A DNA stretch of 64,000 nucleotides from Pyronema omphalodes (lineage: Eukaryota > Ascomycota > Pezizomycetes > Pezizales > Pyronemataceae): the NCBI GenBank assembly GCA_024516155.1, contig JAJJXM010000106.1, positions 40,805 to 104,804 on the forward strand. The letters run 5' to 3'. Both the position numbers and the translations under genes were made by a program. Every line of letters begins with the position of its first letter. Position 1 is the stretch's first letter. The notes under the pieces are model-generated. The model was not told the DNA's origin, searched no databases, and saw only the letters and a program-made list of their open reading frames with translations. Of this stretch, positions 1 to 10,693 are shown one piece after another.

Positions 1-1579
1 CATTGGTCGATGGGTCTGGCGGAGAAGAACTCGGTGACTTTTCGTGGTTCGAACAAGACGACGACCTTCGTGCGTTTCAATGTGTTGTAGTCGTTGAGAG
101 AGTTGAGGGTGATCATGACGCTCGACGCCAACTTACCGGCCCGTTTGTCGGGGTGTGATATGTACCACGGTGGTTGGGTTAAGCTGACAGAGTGGTTACG
201 TTCGATCTCGACTTGCAGTTTTTGCATGCCTTCTTCGGAGTCTGGGTAGTACTCGGTTGGTATGCCGTGGACCGCCAGTTTGTACCACTTCTCGTTTATG
301 CGGGGAGGCAGCAACGTAGGGTGTACTGTGCGGGCAGCTTTGAGTATAAGGGGCAGGAGGGGGGTAATATCGGCGGGTGTAGTTTGGGGGGGGGGGGGGG
401 TCAAAATAAGGTTTCCTTTCATGTTCTTCTTCACCATCGAGATGGAGACCTTCTCAGAAACATTTGCTGCGCGCAAGGCGTCGTTGACGGCTGTTCCGAT
501 TGCTACCTTTGAGCTCTCTGGGAAGGAACGGGGGTCCGGGCATGGGATAATAATGTCGGTGGGGGGGGGGGATTCTTTCTTTTGGGCCTTCACGGGTTTG
601 GTGGTCTGTTTAGGAGGTGTAGGGGTAGCAGCGGGGAATAACTTCTTCGTTGCGGGTATTTCTTCTTGCCATGGGGTGGAGGGGTTCTGATCGGGGCGTG
701 GGGCGTGGACGGGGAGGGGGATCTTGTGTTTCTTCAGCTCGTTCTCGGCATCAAGACAGCGCTTCTTCCAGTAGGCAAGTTCCTTACGGGAGGGGGCAGC
801 GGGGGTGGGGGCGTGGATAGAGGGGAGATCGTTGGATTCGGGGGTGGGTGAGGCGGGGGTAGTGGGGTTCTCGGGGGTGGAGGAGGATTCGACGGGGGAA
901 AGGAGGGCTGAGATGTCTTCGTTGGGGAGTATGACGGGGGCAATACGGGACAGGAGGTCATGGACAGCACGGATTGTAGACTGGTATTTGTGGATGGATC
1001 AGAACGCTTGGGTGACTCTGTCTTCGTGGCTTTGTCGGCGTGTCGAAACATGTCCGTGGCGGTGTTGAGATTGTCGTTGAGTTGGTCGATGGACGTTGCG
1101 AGGCTGTCCGTGGCAGGGTTGGTAGACAGGGGGTTGTCGGTGTCACGGCGGAGGCGTTGGACTCCAGCGGGAACGGGGGTGGAGTCGGCGGCGATGTGGG
1201 TGATGGAGTGGGCGGTGGAGGCAGCTGGGCGTTTCTTCGATTTGTCGGTTTGGCGTTGAACGGTGTATTTGGGGTCGGGGTTGGTCAATACGTCGGGGGT
1301 GTCATTGTTGTCAGGTAGGGTTTTCTTATTGTGGGGGGTTTTGGGGGGAGCGTTATTGGTGTTGCGCGCGACGGGGGTGGGGGAGCTTTCGCGGGAAGAC
1401 GCGTCTTCGTCGCTAGAGTCGTCGCTGACGTCAGAGCACGTGTCTACGTGCATTTCCGTGTCGGACGCGTCGGACCCTTGCGGCTCTGCGTTAGCGCGTT
1501 TTTCTTTCGCGAGCGCTCGAGGGGGCGCTTTGTCGGGGGGGAGGGGCTGTTTCTCAACAGCGGAGGATCGAGTGGGCAT
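1..1579 (-). pseudogene. LINE-A ORF1 (A1), frameshifted and cut by window edge
   Basis: ORF1 is the nucleic-acid-binding, gag-like protein of the LINE. The start MPTRSSAVEK at 1579 is shared with the full-length copy. About 185 residues in, a one-base deletion near 1023 (gtctt where the other copies have gtcgtt) throws the frame. The rest can be followed in other frames through proline-rich and G-homopolymer tracts (about 388-398 and 559-569) to the first zinc-knuckle region at the window edge. Compared with A2 it also differs in homopolymer lengths. It is a dead copy, and the C-terminal zinc knuckles are outside the window. Confidence 0.85.
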
Positions 1580-1880
1580 CGGAAGTTCGGAGTAAGTTGT
1601 TTCTGCGGTAGCGACAAGGGATCCGCGATTGAAATGATGGTTTGTGATGTGGGTGGGAGGTGGTGTTGATGGAACCGGTTCGCGGGGCTTTTCTCAGGGG
1701 CATGAAAACTCTTTTTTCGATGAAAACTCAACGAAAAAGAGAGGGCCTGATCTGGAAATGCTGCGAATAGGCAATTCGGGGCTGCCGAACAATAATCCGC
1801 GATAAAATCTTGCGATTTTGGCGTGGTTGTTGAAAAGGCAGGGGGGGTCGCTCTTTGCTGGGTGGTGTGTAGAATCGCCG
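1..1880 (-). mobile_element. LINE-A copy A1, 5' portion
   Basis: This is the 5' end and ORF1 of a LINE-A non-LTR retrotransposon, cut by the window start. It matches the full-length copy at 12283-19345 closely. Reading on the minus strand it starts near 1880 with the family's 5' terminus (CACCCAGCAAAGAGCGACC, then a C-run), followed by a 5' UTR and ORF1 from 1579. It is inserted into the RT domain of LINE-B copy B1: LINE-B sequence resumes at about 1884 after the residues RRCPTSFP. The other insertion boundary is outside the window, so no target duplication can be checked. Confidence 0.85.
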
Positions 1881-4608
1881 TTGGGGAAGGATGTGGGACA
1901 CCGGCGTGCGATCGGATGTGTCGGAGGGAGAGTGAGGACGCGAAGTGCGTATTGGCATTGCTTGTGGTCCAGGCGTATCGGTACCGGAGGTAGCGCGGTC
2001 TCGTTATGGAGCGCCAGTGTGGGAGTCGAGTTAAAGGCGTTGAGTATGCGGCGTAGGGCTGAATTTTGTTGGGTTTGTAGTTTCGAGGCAAGGTCTCTCT
2101 GTCGTGTCCACCATATCTCCGCGCCGAAGTCCGCACGGGTTTGGACGCATGCCTGGAAAATTAGTCGGGTCGTGAGGGGAGACAGACCAGTTTCATATCT
2201 TGCTAATCGGCATAGCGCGTTGAGCGTTCTTTGTGCGGCGGCTGTTTTTCTACGTACATGTGCTTTAAAGGTAAGGCGTCTGTCTAGGTACATACCAATC
2301 CATCGTACAACATCTTCTTCTCCTCCCTGCGTCCCAGGGCTCACTATCGTACCGTTCGGTAGTTTTACTTTTTCATTGTCTGTGATTGTATCTGACCTCG
2401 CCCAGTGGAAATGAAGGAGTTCCGTCTTTGAGTCGTCAAAGGCCACAGCGTTGGAAGCTGCCCAAGTGAATGCTGTTTTGGTGACTTTTTCCAGGAGGCG
2501 CGCGTTTTCTTTTCGGGTTCGACTCTGTAAGACGATTGCGACGTCATCCATGTAACTGGGGGTCCACACGAACGGGTGTTCCTGCATTAGTGCGTCGAAG
2601 AGCGGTCTTAAGTACAGGAGGAACAGGATCGGTGATGCTGGGGAACCCTGGGGGATTCCCGTTTTAATTGGGCGTTGGCGATCTGTTTGTCCGTCGAAGG
2701 ATAGAGCGGTCGTCCTTTCGGCGAGGAAGGTTTCGCACCATGTTCGGATTTGTCGGGGGCAGCCTAGCTGGTGTAGTGTCTGCTGAAGGCGATCGGTGGA
2801 GACATTGTCGAAAGCTCCGCGTACGTCCAGGAAAAGTGCTGTGGTGATAAGTTTCTGTTGTTTACCCATTTCAATGTCGTGGAGAGCGCCATTGCGGCGT
2901 CGATGGCGGATCGCTGCGGGCGGCCTCCTATTTGGTCTCGGTGTAACAGTTCCCGCGTCTCCGCGAGTTGTCCGAGCCGAGTTGCCATTAATTTCTCTAA
3001 CGTTTTTCCAAGGCAGTTCAGCAGGGCGATTGGGCGGTATGCCTTTGGATTTGCGTAGTCGGGTTTGTTAGGTTTTGGTATAATTACCCTCGTGGCCTCT
3101 CTCCACCCGCGGGGATGGTACCCTACAGTGCCCAGCGTCGAGTATAGATTGGTTAGGTATGTGGGGACGGCGAGACACACTTGGCGGAGACAACCAAAGG
3201 TTATCCCGTCGGGTCCTGGGGCTTTCGAGGGGGAAGAGGTAAAGATGGCTTGTTTGACCTCCGACGGCGAGAAGGTCGTCCACGCTGTCTCTCTGCGACA
3301 GGGGAGGGTGGATGAGGGGGGCGGGGGAGGTGGTGGGGGGAATAACATCTGAAATGCCTCTACTTTCCTGTCGAACGAACTGCAGAGTTCCTCCCTACCG
3401 TTGATTGTGGCGCGGATATTCGGAGTGAGTTGGGCACGGCGCGGGTTTGTGTATTTGAAGGCCCGCCAGACGTCCGGTCCTTCTGCCTGAGCCAGATACT
3501 CTTTCCACATCGCAGCCTTGGCATGTCTTATCTGACGGTGATACATGTTTCGTAGGCGGCGGTAAATGGTGTGGTTAGTGTCTGAGCCCGTTGATTTCCA
3601 CCTTCTTTTTGTGCGGGTCATATCCTTTCTGGCGGTGGTGACTTCCACCGTCCACCAACGTCTCGATCGGGGGGTGACTTGTAGTACGGGGGTGGAGGCG
3701 CGAGCTGCATCGAAGATATGTTCTCTCGCGTGGCGCGCCCAGGCGTCGAGGTTTTCGGGTGTGGGGTTGGAGGCGTATTGACTCCACTGTGTTGTCGATG
3801 CGGAGATGGATGCTTGGAGGGTCGTGGAGAACAAGGCCCAGTCTGTTTTCCGCCAGTTGAGACGTTCCGGTGGGGGGGCAGGTTCTATGTCTGGGTGCAC
3901 AGTTTGGATGTCGAAGCGAATTACTTCGTGGTCCGACCCGGTGGCTAATTCATCGTCTATGGCCCAGTTTCCTACCTCTTCCATCATGGCTGGCGAGGCC
4001 AGGGTCAAGTCGATAACGGAGGATCTAGTCCTCTGTTGGTAGTAGTGTGTCGGGGTGTCTGGGACTGAAACCAATCTCCAATTTTCCTGTTCTATAAGGT
4101 GTGCCAGTTCACTGGCACGTTTGGGTGTGCGTGTTGCGGAGTTCCATAGAGCGTGGTGAGCGTTGAGGTCACCTGTTATAACGCATCTGCGTCGGAGGGA
4201 AAGGGGTGATAGGGAGCGGTGAATTGTGTAGGTTTGGGTTTCGGGGTCACGTTCATTATAAATATTTAAAAGGAAAAACACGGGGATGAGATCTGTACCT
4301 ACCTCGAGGACCTGGAGGTCCGGGTCTGTACATATGTCTGTGCGTTGTGATACTTTCAGGTAAGGGTTTGTGCGATTGATATACGCCGCTGTCCTGTTGG
4401 AGGCTCTGTCACCGCGGGGGGGCAGGACCAACGTGAAGGCGGGGTGGGTGGTGGCGAAGGTGGGGTCGGTCATGTTGATTTCCTGTAGGAGGATGATGTC
4501 TGCTGTTGTGCAGGCGCTGTTTAGGAGGGAGTCGAGGGCTGGGCGTTGGCGATTCATATTATGGGAAACTATTCGGATCGTCGTTGCCAATTGGTTGTAA
4601 TTAGACAT
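1881..4608 (-). pseudogene. LINE-B ORF2 (endonuclease-RT), truncated and frameshifted
   Basis: ORF2 is the replicase of the element. The apurinic-type endonuclease begins at 4608 (MSNYNQLATTIRIVSHNMNR). It shows the expected motifs LLQEINM (catalytic E), TGDLNAHH, DLTLASPAMM and GSDHEVIRF. A proline-rich hinge near 3320-3345 leads to the RT, with KPNKPDYANPKAYRPIALLN, DVRGAFDNVS, GIPQGSPASPILFLLYL and YMDDVAIV, so the catalytic Asp pair is present. A one-base deletion near 2883, compared with the B2 copy, breaks the frame between palm motifs. LINE-A A1 removes the region after RRCPTSFP, so the RNase H is not in this piece. It starts by overlapping ORF1 by 8 nt. Confidence 0.88.
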
Positions 4609-5410
4609 GTTGGATCATGTCGGTGTCTTTGTCTGTAGGGTTGGGTGAGGTAGAGGCGGCGGGTTGGGTTGCCTCTCTGGCTTCCTTGTGGATGCGGAGG
4701 CGAGTCGGGCATTGTTTGTGAAAGGCGGGATGGTCATGTTCGGGGATGCCAGCCTCGACGCAGTTTCTGCATTCGTACTTAGTGTGTGAGCACGACTTAC
4801 CGTTTCTCGTCGGGCATTCGGTGCAGTTGTGGTTCTCCGTGGGGTGTTCTGTTCCACAGAGGGCGCAGATCGGTCCGGGGGGTCCAGTGCAGGTTGCGTG
4901 GTGGTGGCCGTACAGTTGGCACCGTCGACATTGATCGGTTTTCCTCGCGGTGAAGTATTCGGTCACCCTTCGCGCTTTGAAGAGGACCAGCACCTTACGG
5001 CGTTTGAGGAGGGCCAACTCGTCGGGCGTCCGCACTGCAATTACTACACTGGAGGCCGTCTTGCCAGCGCGCTTTTCTGCCGTCGTCATGTACCGCGGAG
5101 TCTGGGCCAGGGTGACCGGTTTGTTGCTCCGTTCGATTTCTTCCCGGAGGAGGCGCATTCCTTCCTCAGTGTCGGGGTAGATATCCGTGGGGATGCCGTG
5201 GACGGCGAGTTTATACCATCCTTCGTTGATGCGAGGGCTGTCGAGAGAGGGGTGTACGGTTTGGGCAGCGCGTTGAATTGTTTCTAAGTGTGCGGTTAGC
5301 TCTTCGGCAGTGGTAGCAGGGTTCAGTGTCAAGATGATATTTCCCGCTTGGTTTTTGCGGACCGTAGTGACTCCCATGTGAGAGGGTGCTTTGGCCTCCA
5401 GCAGTGCTTT
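4601..5410 (-). pseudogene. LINE-B ORF1, C-terminal half (right of the Copia break)
   Basis: This is the second half of LINE-B ORF1, directly after the Copia-1 insertion. It carries the RNA-binding-like block (NIILTLNPATTAEELTAHLE, then RINEGWYKLAVHGIPTDIYP) that aligns with LINE-A ORF1 (KGNLIL and RINEKWYKLAVHGIPTE). It ends with three CCHC-type zinc knuckles: CRRCQLYGHHHATC, CALCGTEHPTENHNC and a CPTRNGKSC/CRNCVEAG cluster. The stop at 4601 overlaps the ORF2 start by 8 nt (ATGTCTAA). The N-terminal half is at 10855-11735. Without the Copia the frame reads across the junction. Confidence 0.87.
5406..5410. repeat. Target-site duplication of Copia-1, left copy (gcttt)
   Basis: The five bases gcttt precede the 5' LTR and recur at 10855-10859 after the 3' LTR. 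A 5-bp duplication is usual for Copia integrases. It marks the insertion point in LINE-B ORF1. Confidence 0.93.
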
Positions 5411-5571
5411 TGTTGAAGTGCGCCTAAGGCCCTAGTGCTTAGGTGGAGGTGGACCACTCTCTATGTATAGGCACTCGCTTGCCCGTCTATGTCTGACTCT
5501 TTACGCTCGTTAATACATCCGGTTGCCACCTCCACTTTCTTCTTCTTCTCGTGCCTGTGAGACCTTCGACA
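5411..5571 (+). repeat. Copia-1 5' LTR
   Basis: This 161-bp LTR begins TGTTGAAGTGCG and ends GACCTTCGACA, so it has the TG...CA termini. It is the same as the LTR at 10694-10854 as far as I can compare by eye. A TATA-like stretch (tatgtatagg) lies about 55 bp in and may direct transcription. Confidence 0.95.
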
Positions 5572-5587
5572 GGTTATGAGCCCTTGC
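5572..5587 (+). other. Primer-binding site, complementary to the anticodon region of initiator tRNA-Met
   Basis: Directly after the LTR, GGTTATGAGCCCTTGC is the complement of a GGGCTCATAACC-type sequence. That is the anticodon stem-loop of eukaryotic initiator tRNA-Met (CAT anticodon), not a tRNA 3' end. Drosophila copia primes from the 5' half of tRNA-iMet in this way. The same 16 bases occur in Copia-2. The sequence match is seen; the priming mechanism is inferred. Confidence 0.75.
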
Positions 5588-5675
5588 GTAACCGCTACTC
5601 TTACCGTTATCCTTTATTAGTCATAACTTATATTATTTCTTCACTTTCCCACTAATTTTAATTACTCTCTCCGAC

Positions 5676-6590
5676 ATGTCCGACGAGGTCCAAGAACCCA
5701 CTGCTTTGAAGTGCCCAATCCTTACGGTCGCCAATTATGCGCAGTGGAAGGACCCCATCCACTTTATCCTGGCCGGGAAAAGCGCCTGGAATATTGTGAA
5801 CGGAAAGGAGACGCGCCCTGCTGGCGGCACCAGCCAACAAGCTCAGAGGGATCTCCAATACTTCGATGAGAGGGCGGCCAGAGCTACCCAGATCATCTTT
5901 GACCACTGCGACATCACCTGCCGCAGAGTCATCACCGGACTCGACAATCCACGGGAGATGTGGCTAAAACTCGAAGCCCGGTTTGATAACTCGAAAACAA
6001 ACTCTGGACGAAGGAACCTCGGGATTAAGTTCTGGAGATCCAAGCCTAACCCCGGGCAGTCCATGTCGAAATGGATAACCGATCTCCTCAATATTCAGGC
6101 TCCCCTCACCGGTACAGTTTTAGATATCAGCGACACTGCGCTGGTTAATTATGTTATTGCAAATCTCCTCGACTCCTACGGAGTTACGAAACACGAGCTC
6201 GCGAAACTTGACAATATTGCAGTTGACGAGCTCCAGAAGATCTTGCACGACCACGAGCACATGTGGGAAGCCACCCTAGGATCCCCGAAGGGCGAGGCGC
6301 ATGCTACGACGACCAAGTGGTGCGACCACTGCAAACGATCTAGCCATAACACGAAGCAATGCTACGCAAATCGCAACAACAACAAACGCGCAGCATCCTC
6401 AAGCGCCGGACCGTCCAGACCTACTAAAACTTCGAAAAAGGAGGATGTCCAGTGCCACTACTGTACAAAGAAAGGGCATGTTGCGACAGAGTGCAAGCTC
6501 AGATCTTCAGCTACCGCCATACGCGAGCGGTACAAGCTTCGCTCCAGTGCGAAAATTGCCGAGTTAGACAACACTGATCTCGGTATTTGA
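5676..6590 (+). CDS. gag: Copia-1 Gag (capsid/nucleocapsid precursor)
   Basis: The 304-residue Gag starts MSDEVQEPTALKCPIL at the first ATG after the leader. Residues about 20-190 resemble the alpha-helical capsid region typical of Copia Gags (YAQWKDPIHFIL, then MWLKLEARFD). Two CX2CX4HX4C zinc knuckles follow: CDHCKRSSHNTKQC near residue 218 and CHYCTKKGHVATEC near 260. Their role is packaging the genomic RNA. The frame ends at an in-frame TGA (6588-6590) that is also present in Copia-2, and the protease frame continues in register after it. Confidence 0.93.
   Translation: MSDEVQEPTALKCPILTVANYAQWKDPIHFILAGKSAWNIVNGKETRPAGGTSQQAQRDLQYFDERAARATQIIFDHCDITCRRVITGLDNPREMWLKLEARFDNSKTNSGRRNLGIKFWRSKPNPGQSMSKWITDLLNIQAPLTGTVLDISDTALVNYVIANLLDSYGVTKHELAKLDNIAVDELQKILHDHEHMWEATLGSPKGEAHATTTKWCDHCKRSSHNTKQCYANRNNNKRAASSSAGPSRPTKTSKKEDVQCHYCTKKGHVATECKLRSSATAIRERYKLRSSAKIAELDNTDLGI
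6588..6590 (+). promoter_or_regulatory. Candidate readthrough stop codon between gag and pol
   Basis: The codon TGA, followed by CTC, separates Gag from protease in the same frame. The same TGA CTC is in Copia-2 (32091-32093). UGA followed by C is the leakiest stop context known in eukaryotes, and a gag stop suppressed by readthrough is used by murine gammaretroviruses. It would make Gag far more abundant than Gag-Pol. This is inference from conservation and frame. It could also be an inherited defect. Confidence 0.55.
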
Positions 6591-8208
6591 CTCGGGAACT
6601 CCAGCACCTCCCTAACAGCGCAAGTCTTGATCGCAACAGACTCGTCCGCTGAGACACATACATGGGTGCTCGACTCTGGTGCAACGCACCATTTTTGTAA
6701 TGATAAATCTGCTTTTCTTATTGATTCTTTAGCTACTTGCAAGTCCATCAACATTCGCTTAGGTGACAATAGTACAGTCACGACCAACACCTACGGAAAA
6801 ATCATACTCAACAATCTCTTTCAAATCTCTGCACTATACGTTCCCACGTTTCGACTCTCCCTTTTCTCCCTGCCTCTCTTTGATAAAAGGGGGTGCAAAA
6901 TTACTATGGCGGACGGTACTTGTACTGTGAAAGACAAGACCTCCAAAACAATCATTGTCGCTCGCATGAAGGACAATCTTTACAGATGGACAGCAGAGGC
7001 CATTAAGGAGGACCACGACGCCCTGATAACCACTCGTTCTGGTGCAGGCGTTGACATTAACTCCATCCCCTCCTCGACCCGAACAATATCATCGAATGAA
7101 CGAACAAGTGCAGATGTTGACTTTACGCGTCCAAGCGACAAAGAACTTCGAACAGCACATAGACAGTCCTTCCGCCTTGAACCAACAAGCAATTTCGAGA
7201 TGTGGCACAGGAGACTGGCCCACCTCAATACCGAGTCCTTGTCTAAAATCATTAATTCGACTGATAAAACTACAACATCAGATCATCTCCAGTCCTGCAC
7301 AACGTGCATACAGGCCAAAAACCGACAGTCTTTTATCCGATTACCAACCGAACGTGCGAGCAAGCCTTTCGAACTTGTCCACTCGGATGTCTGCGGCCCG
7401 ATGTCGACTCCGTCGATCAGCCAACGACGATATTATATCATCTATATTGATGACTTTAGTCGTTTCGCCAAAGTTTACTTTCTAAAATCAAAATCCACAG
7501 ATGCCGTACTACCTGTATTCCAAGAATACAAAGCGTGGATTGAGTCTCAAGGACATAAGATTCTTCGGTTCAGGTGTGATAATGGCACAGGGGAGTTTAA
7601 CAATCAACAGTTCCGTTCTTTCCTGGCGAAAAACGGTATCTCGTTCGAACCCTCACCACCCTTCACACAGCATAAAAACGGAACTGCCGAGAGATTCATT
7701 CAGACAATCAACGGCAAAGCACGTTCCATGCTGCTAGACGCCCAAGTTCCTCATCGCTTCTGGACTGACACTGTCAACACGGCGGTGTACCTACACTCAT
7801 TATCTCCGACTAGGACGCTCAAAGGCTGGCTAAGTCCTCATGAGGCCCTGTTTCACAGGCCGCCTCAGCTGCTACACCTTCGAAGATTCGGTTGCACGGT
7901 CTTCAAGCATATACCGAAGGAGCAGAGGACAGACAAGAACTGGAGTGCACGCGCGTCACACAGCATGATGGTTGGATACACAGAGTCGTCAAAGATTTGG
8001 CGCATCTATGACTTCAATTCACGTTCTGTCGTGCGCGCTTCCAACGTCGTCTTCTTAGAGGACAATAATGCCTTCGATTCTGAAGGACGTCCGAATACAT
8101 CAGAGGAAATCATCAAGGCAATATCTGACTGTTTCCCTGATATCATTGAAGGAGGTGATGAGAATGCGTCAGCGCTCATATCACATGAGATAGACGCCCT
8201 CATTCAGA
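6591..8208 (+). CDS. pol: Copia-1 Pol exon 1: protease and integrase
   Basis: This continues in the Gag frame after the TGA. The aspartic protease active site is WVLDSGATHHF (about 6660-6695). The GAG-pre-integrase zinc site follows (MWHRRLAHLN, then CTTCIQAKN). The integrase core has the DDE triad in HSDVCGP (about 7382), FRCDNGTGEF (about 7570) and NGTAERF (about 7680). Unspliced, the frame stops at 8222. A GTATGT donor at 8209 allows splicing to the RT exon at 8603. The first ATG after the stop (6627) is probably not used as an independent start, because the protease frame is already open before it. Confidence 0.92.
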
Positions 8209-8602
8209 GTATGTACAAATGATCACCCCAACCTTTTCCATGTCACCGCTGTAGGACCTTTTCACGGCCACACGGTATAGTCTCTTTCACGTTATCTTCG
8301 AGTCGGATCAGCCTTCATGCTGCCTCACTCTGATTATACATTGACAATTCCGTCTTGAATGTCACTGTCCCGATCAGCCTTCATGCTGTCCGGACTACTC
8401 TTGCTAGGCGAATATGCCACACACTGATTATCATCAGTTCAAGGATACTTATCCTGAAAATTTTACCCGATTAACACTCCGCTGTGCATCTCCTCACGAG
8501 ATTCTGCCACGTAATCCCTGTCTACTGCTTTCCCTTGTTTCTCAAATTTCTTTCTCTACTGCTCAGATATTCACTTCTTTGAACTAACATCCTAATTCTC
8601 AG
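8209..8602 (+). other. Candidate spliceosomal intron inside Copia-1 pol
   Basis: The 394-bp segment begins GTATGT and ends TTCTCAG, with a CTAAC branch site at 8584-8588, 14 nt before the AG. Removal joins ATT CAG A to AT GCT TCT AAT GAC ATG, which fuses integrase to RT in frame (phase 1). Copia-2 has an intron of exactly the same length with the same signals. Inside is a near-perfect direct repeat of GATCAGCCTTCATGCTG (around 8318 and 8372). Without splicing, integrase stops 14 nt into the intron and RT lies in another frame. Confidence 0.8.
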
Positions 8603-10446
8603 ATGCTTCTAATGACATGAATTCACTGTCCCTACGCGACGAGCGACTGAAGGCCAACAAACTAAACAAGTCCCGCTACGAAGACATTGATGTTGACGAC
8701 GCCCTGGCCTCGGCCTTTCTCGCCGAAGCAACTATAGACGATCCCGACCAGGCCATAGGTCCTGATCTACTTGACGGCGACCCGACCTCTTACACCGCAG
8801 CAATGAAGAACGCTGACCGGGACAACTGGAGAACTGCGATGCAAGAAGAATGGAACTCTTTACTGATAAACGAAACCTTCCAGGCCTTCAAATCAAGTGA
8901 CAATGCAGAACCTCTCCGACCAGTGTCATTGCCTGATGCATTCGACAATCAAACATCCTACAGCGGCATCACTGTTCCCTTTGGATGCAAGCCTTTGAAG
9001 TGCCGATGGATTTACAAAACCAAACGCAACATTGACGGCAGCACAAAGTTCAAGGCCCGACTGGTTATAAAGGGTTATGAACAAGTTCCGGGAATTGATT
9101 ATGGTGAGACATATGCACCTGTCTCCAAGCTAAGTACTCTACGTTACCTGCTAAGCTTATCTGCAACCAGGGGGTGGTCAGTCGACCAAATGGATGTCGT
9201 CACGGCCTTCCTCAACCCAGCCATTGACAACGAAAGGACTTTCATGTCCATGCCTCCCGGTATCGAATGGCTCGATAAACGTCTATCAAAAACATCGACG
9301 GTTCGCCTGCTGAAAGCCCTGTACTGCCTAAAACAGGCACCCCGATTATGGTGGGCCCAGATTAATGACTTCCTCATGAAGCAAGGTTTCCGACAAGCAC
9401 ACGCCGACTCCAACCTCTACCTCATGAAGGACGCATTTCTGCTTTTATATGTCGACGATATCTTGATCTTCAATCTGACAAAACAGAGAATGGGCGACAA
9501 CATCAAGAAGGCCCTCCGTGCTCGCTTCGAAATGACAGATCTCGGAAAAGCGACTCGTTTTCTCGGCCTCGAACTCGAATACTTGCCTCACGGAAGTATT
9601 GCCATCTCGCAGAAGCATTGCATTGAGGGGGTGATTGCCAGATACGGTCTTCTTGAGGCCGCACCCACCTCTTCCCCGATGGACATTCATGTTGATCTTG
9701 AGAATACTGACTGCGAAGACAAGACCACTGATGAACAGCAAAAACGCCTGTATCTATCAATGGTCGGATCACTAATGTACGCAGCAATCGGAACTCGTCC
9801 TGACATCGCCTTCGCCGTGACTGCCCTCAGCCGATACAATCAGTCGCCTCTAGCAATGTACATGACCGCTGCCAAAAGGGTTATCCGATACTTGAAAGGT
9901 ACGAAAAATTTGTCGATTATCTACAAGCGTAACCACGACATACCGCAGGACTGTTTGCGACTCTTCTCCGACAGCGACTGGGCCGGCAGTACAGCCGATC
10001 GGAAAAGCGTCAGGGGGTGCGTAGTCCTTGCGCCAGGAGCGGACGGGCCGATCCACTGGAGCTCAAAGAAGCAGTCTGTCATCGCCCTTTCTACTCTTGA
10101 AGCCGAGTACATTGCATGCAGCAATGCGACCCGTGAAGCGATCTGGTTCCGCCTATTGATGGACGACACCGAAGCCTGGGATAACAAAATGCCGACCTCG
10201 GTCCGTTGCGACAACATGGGAGCACTTCGCCTCCTCCAGACCGGCGTCATCAAGGCGAAAACAAAACACATCGATGTGAAGTTTCACCACTCGATCGACG
10301 AAGCTAGAAAGGGAACGGTATCGTTCGAATACATTGCGTCCAAAGAAAATGTCGCAGATATCCTCACTAAACCGCTCCCTGGACCAACACACGCGTTGGC
10401 CGTGAAACTCTTAGGAATGGAAACGCTGAATGGTAATAATGATTAA
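8603..10446 (+). CDS. pol: Copia-1 Pol exon 2: reverse transcriptase and RNase H
   Basis: The open frame from 8603 includes a possible own start at 8617 (MNSLSLRDERLK). The RT has KARLVIKGYEQVPGIDY, VDQMDVVTAFLN (first catalytic Asp) and YVDDILIF (Asp pair). The RNase H has SDSDWAGS, STLEAEYIA and RCDNMGALRLL with IDVKFHH, so all four acidic and His positions look present. It ends with the usual Copia tail ENVADILTKPLPG. Two positions are unlike Copia-2 and the family: YCLKQAPR and IDYGETYAP. The usual Copia layout has no break between integrase and RT, so the separation here is unusual. Confidence 0.93.
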
Positions 10447-10693
10447 TGGGTTTGATTTGAATGAATAAGTGTGTGTTTGTGATTGAAGTATGGCTGCTGA
10501 TTGCTGATAATGATGATGATTGAATTGTGTTGTTTTTTATTTGGGTTGTTCTTCTTATGGGTTTTCACTTCTTCTTTTATGGGTAATTGGGTATTTTCTT
10601 TTTCTATGGTATTGTTCTTGTTTTTCTGTTATGATGGATTGTTACTTCTTCTTATTATTATGTTTGTAGCACCCGTCCTTAGACGAGGGGGTG
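10447..10693 (+). other. Copia-1 3' leader with polypurine tract
   Basis: This is a T-rich non-coding stretch after the RT stop. It ends in agacgagggggtg directly before the 3' LTR. The purine run at about 10681-10691 is the likely plus-strand primer. Confidence 0.75.

Noticed and set aside
1818..2414. Long plus-strand frame opposite LINE-B RT
   Set aside because: It is the mirror of a high-GC coding strand. The minus strand has clear RT motifs, and the plus frame has no recognisable domain.
6583..6618. A 36-nt mini-intron (GTATTT...CTAACAG) that would remove the Gag TGA in Copia-1
   Set aside because: Copia-2 has GC at the donor position (GGCATT), and 36 nt is too short for the usual spliceosome. 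Readthrough or an inherited stop fits better.
7042..7485. Overlapping frame in Copia-1 integrase
   Set aside because: Shadow of the integrase frame, which has the full zinc site and DDE triad.
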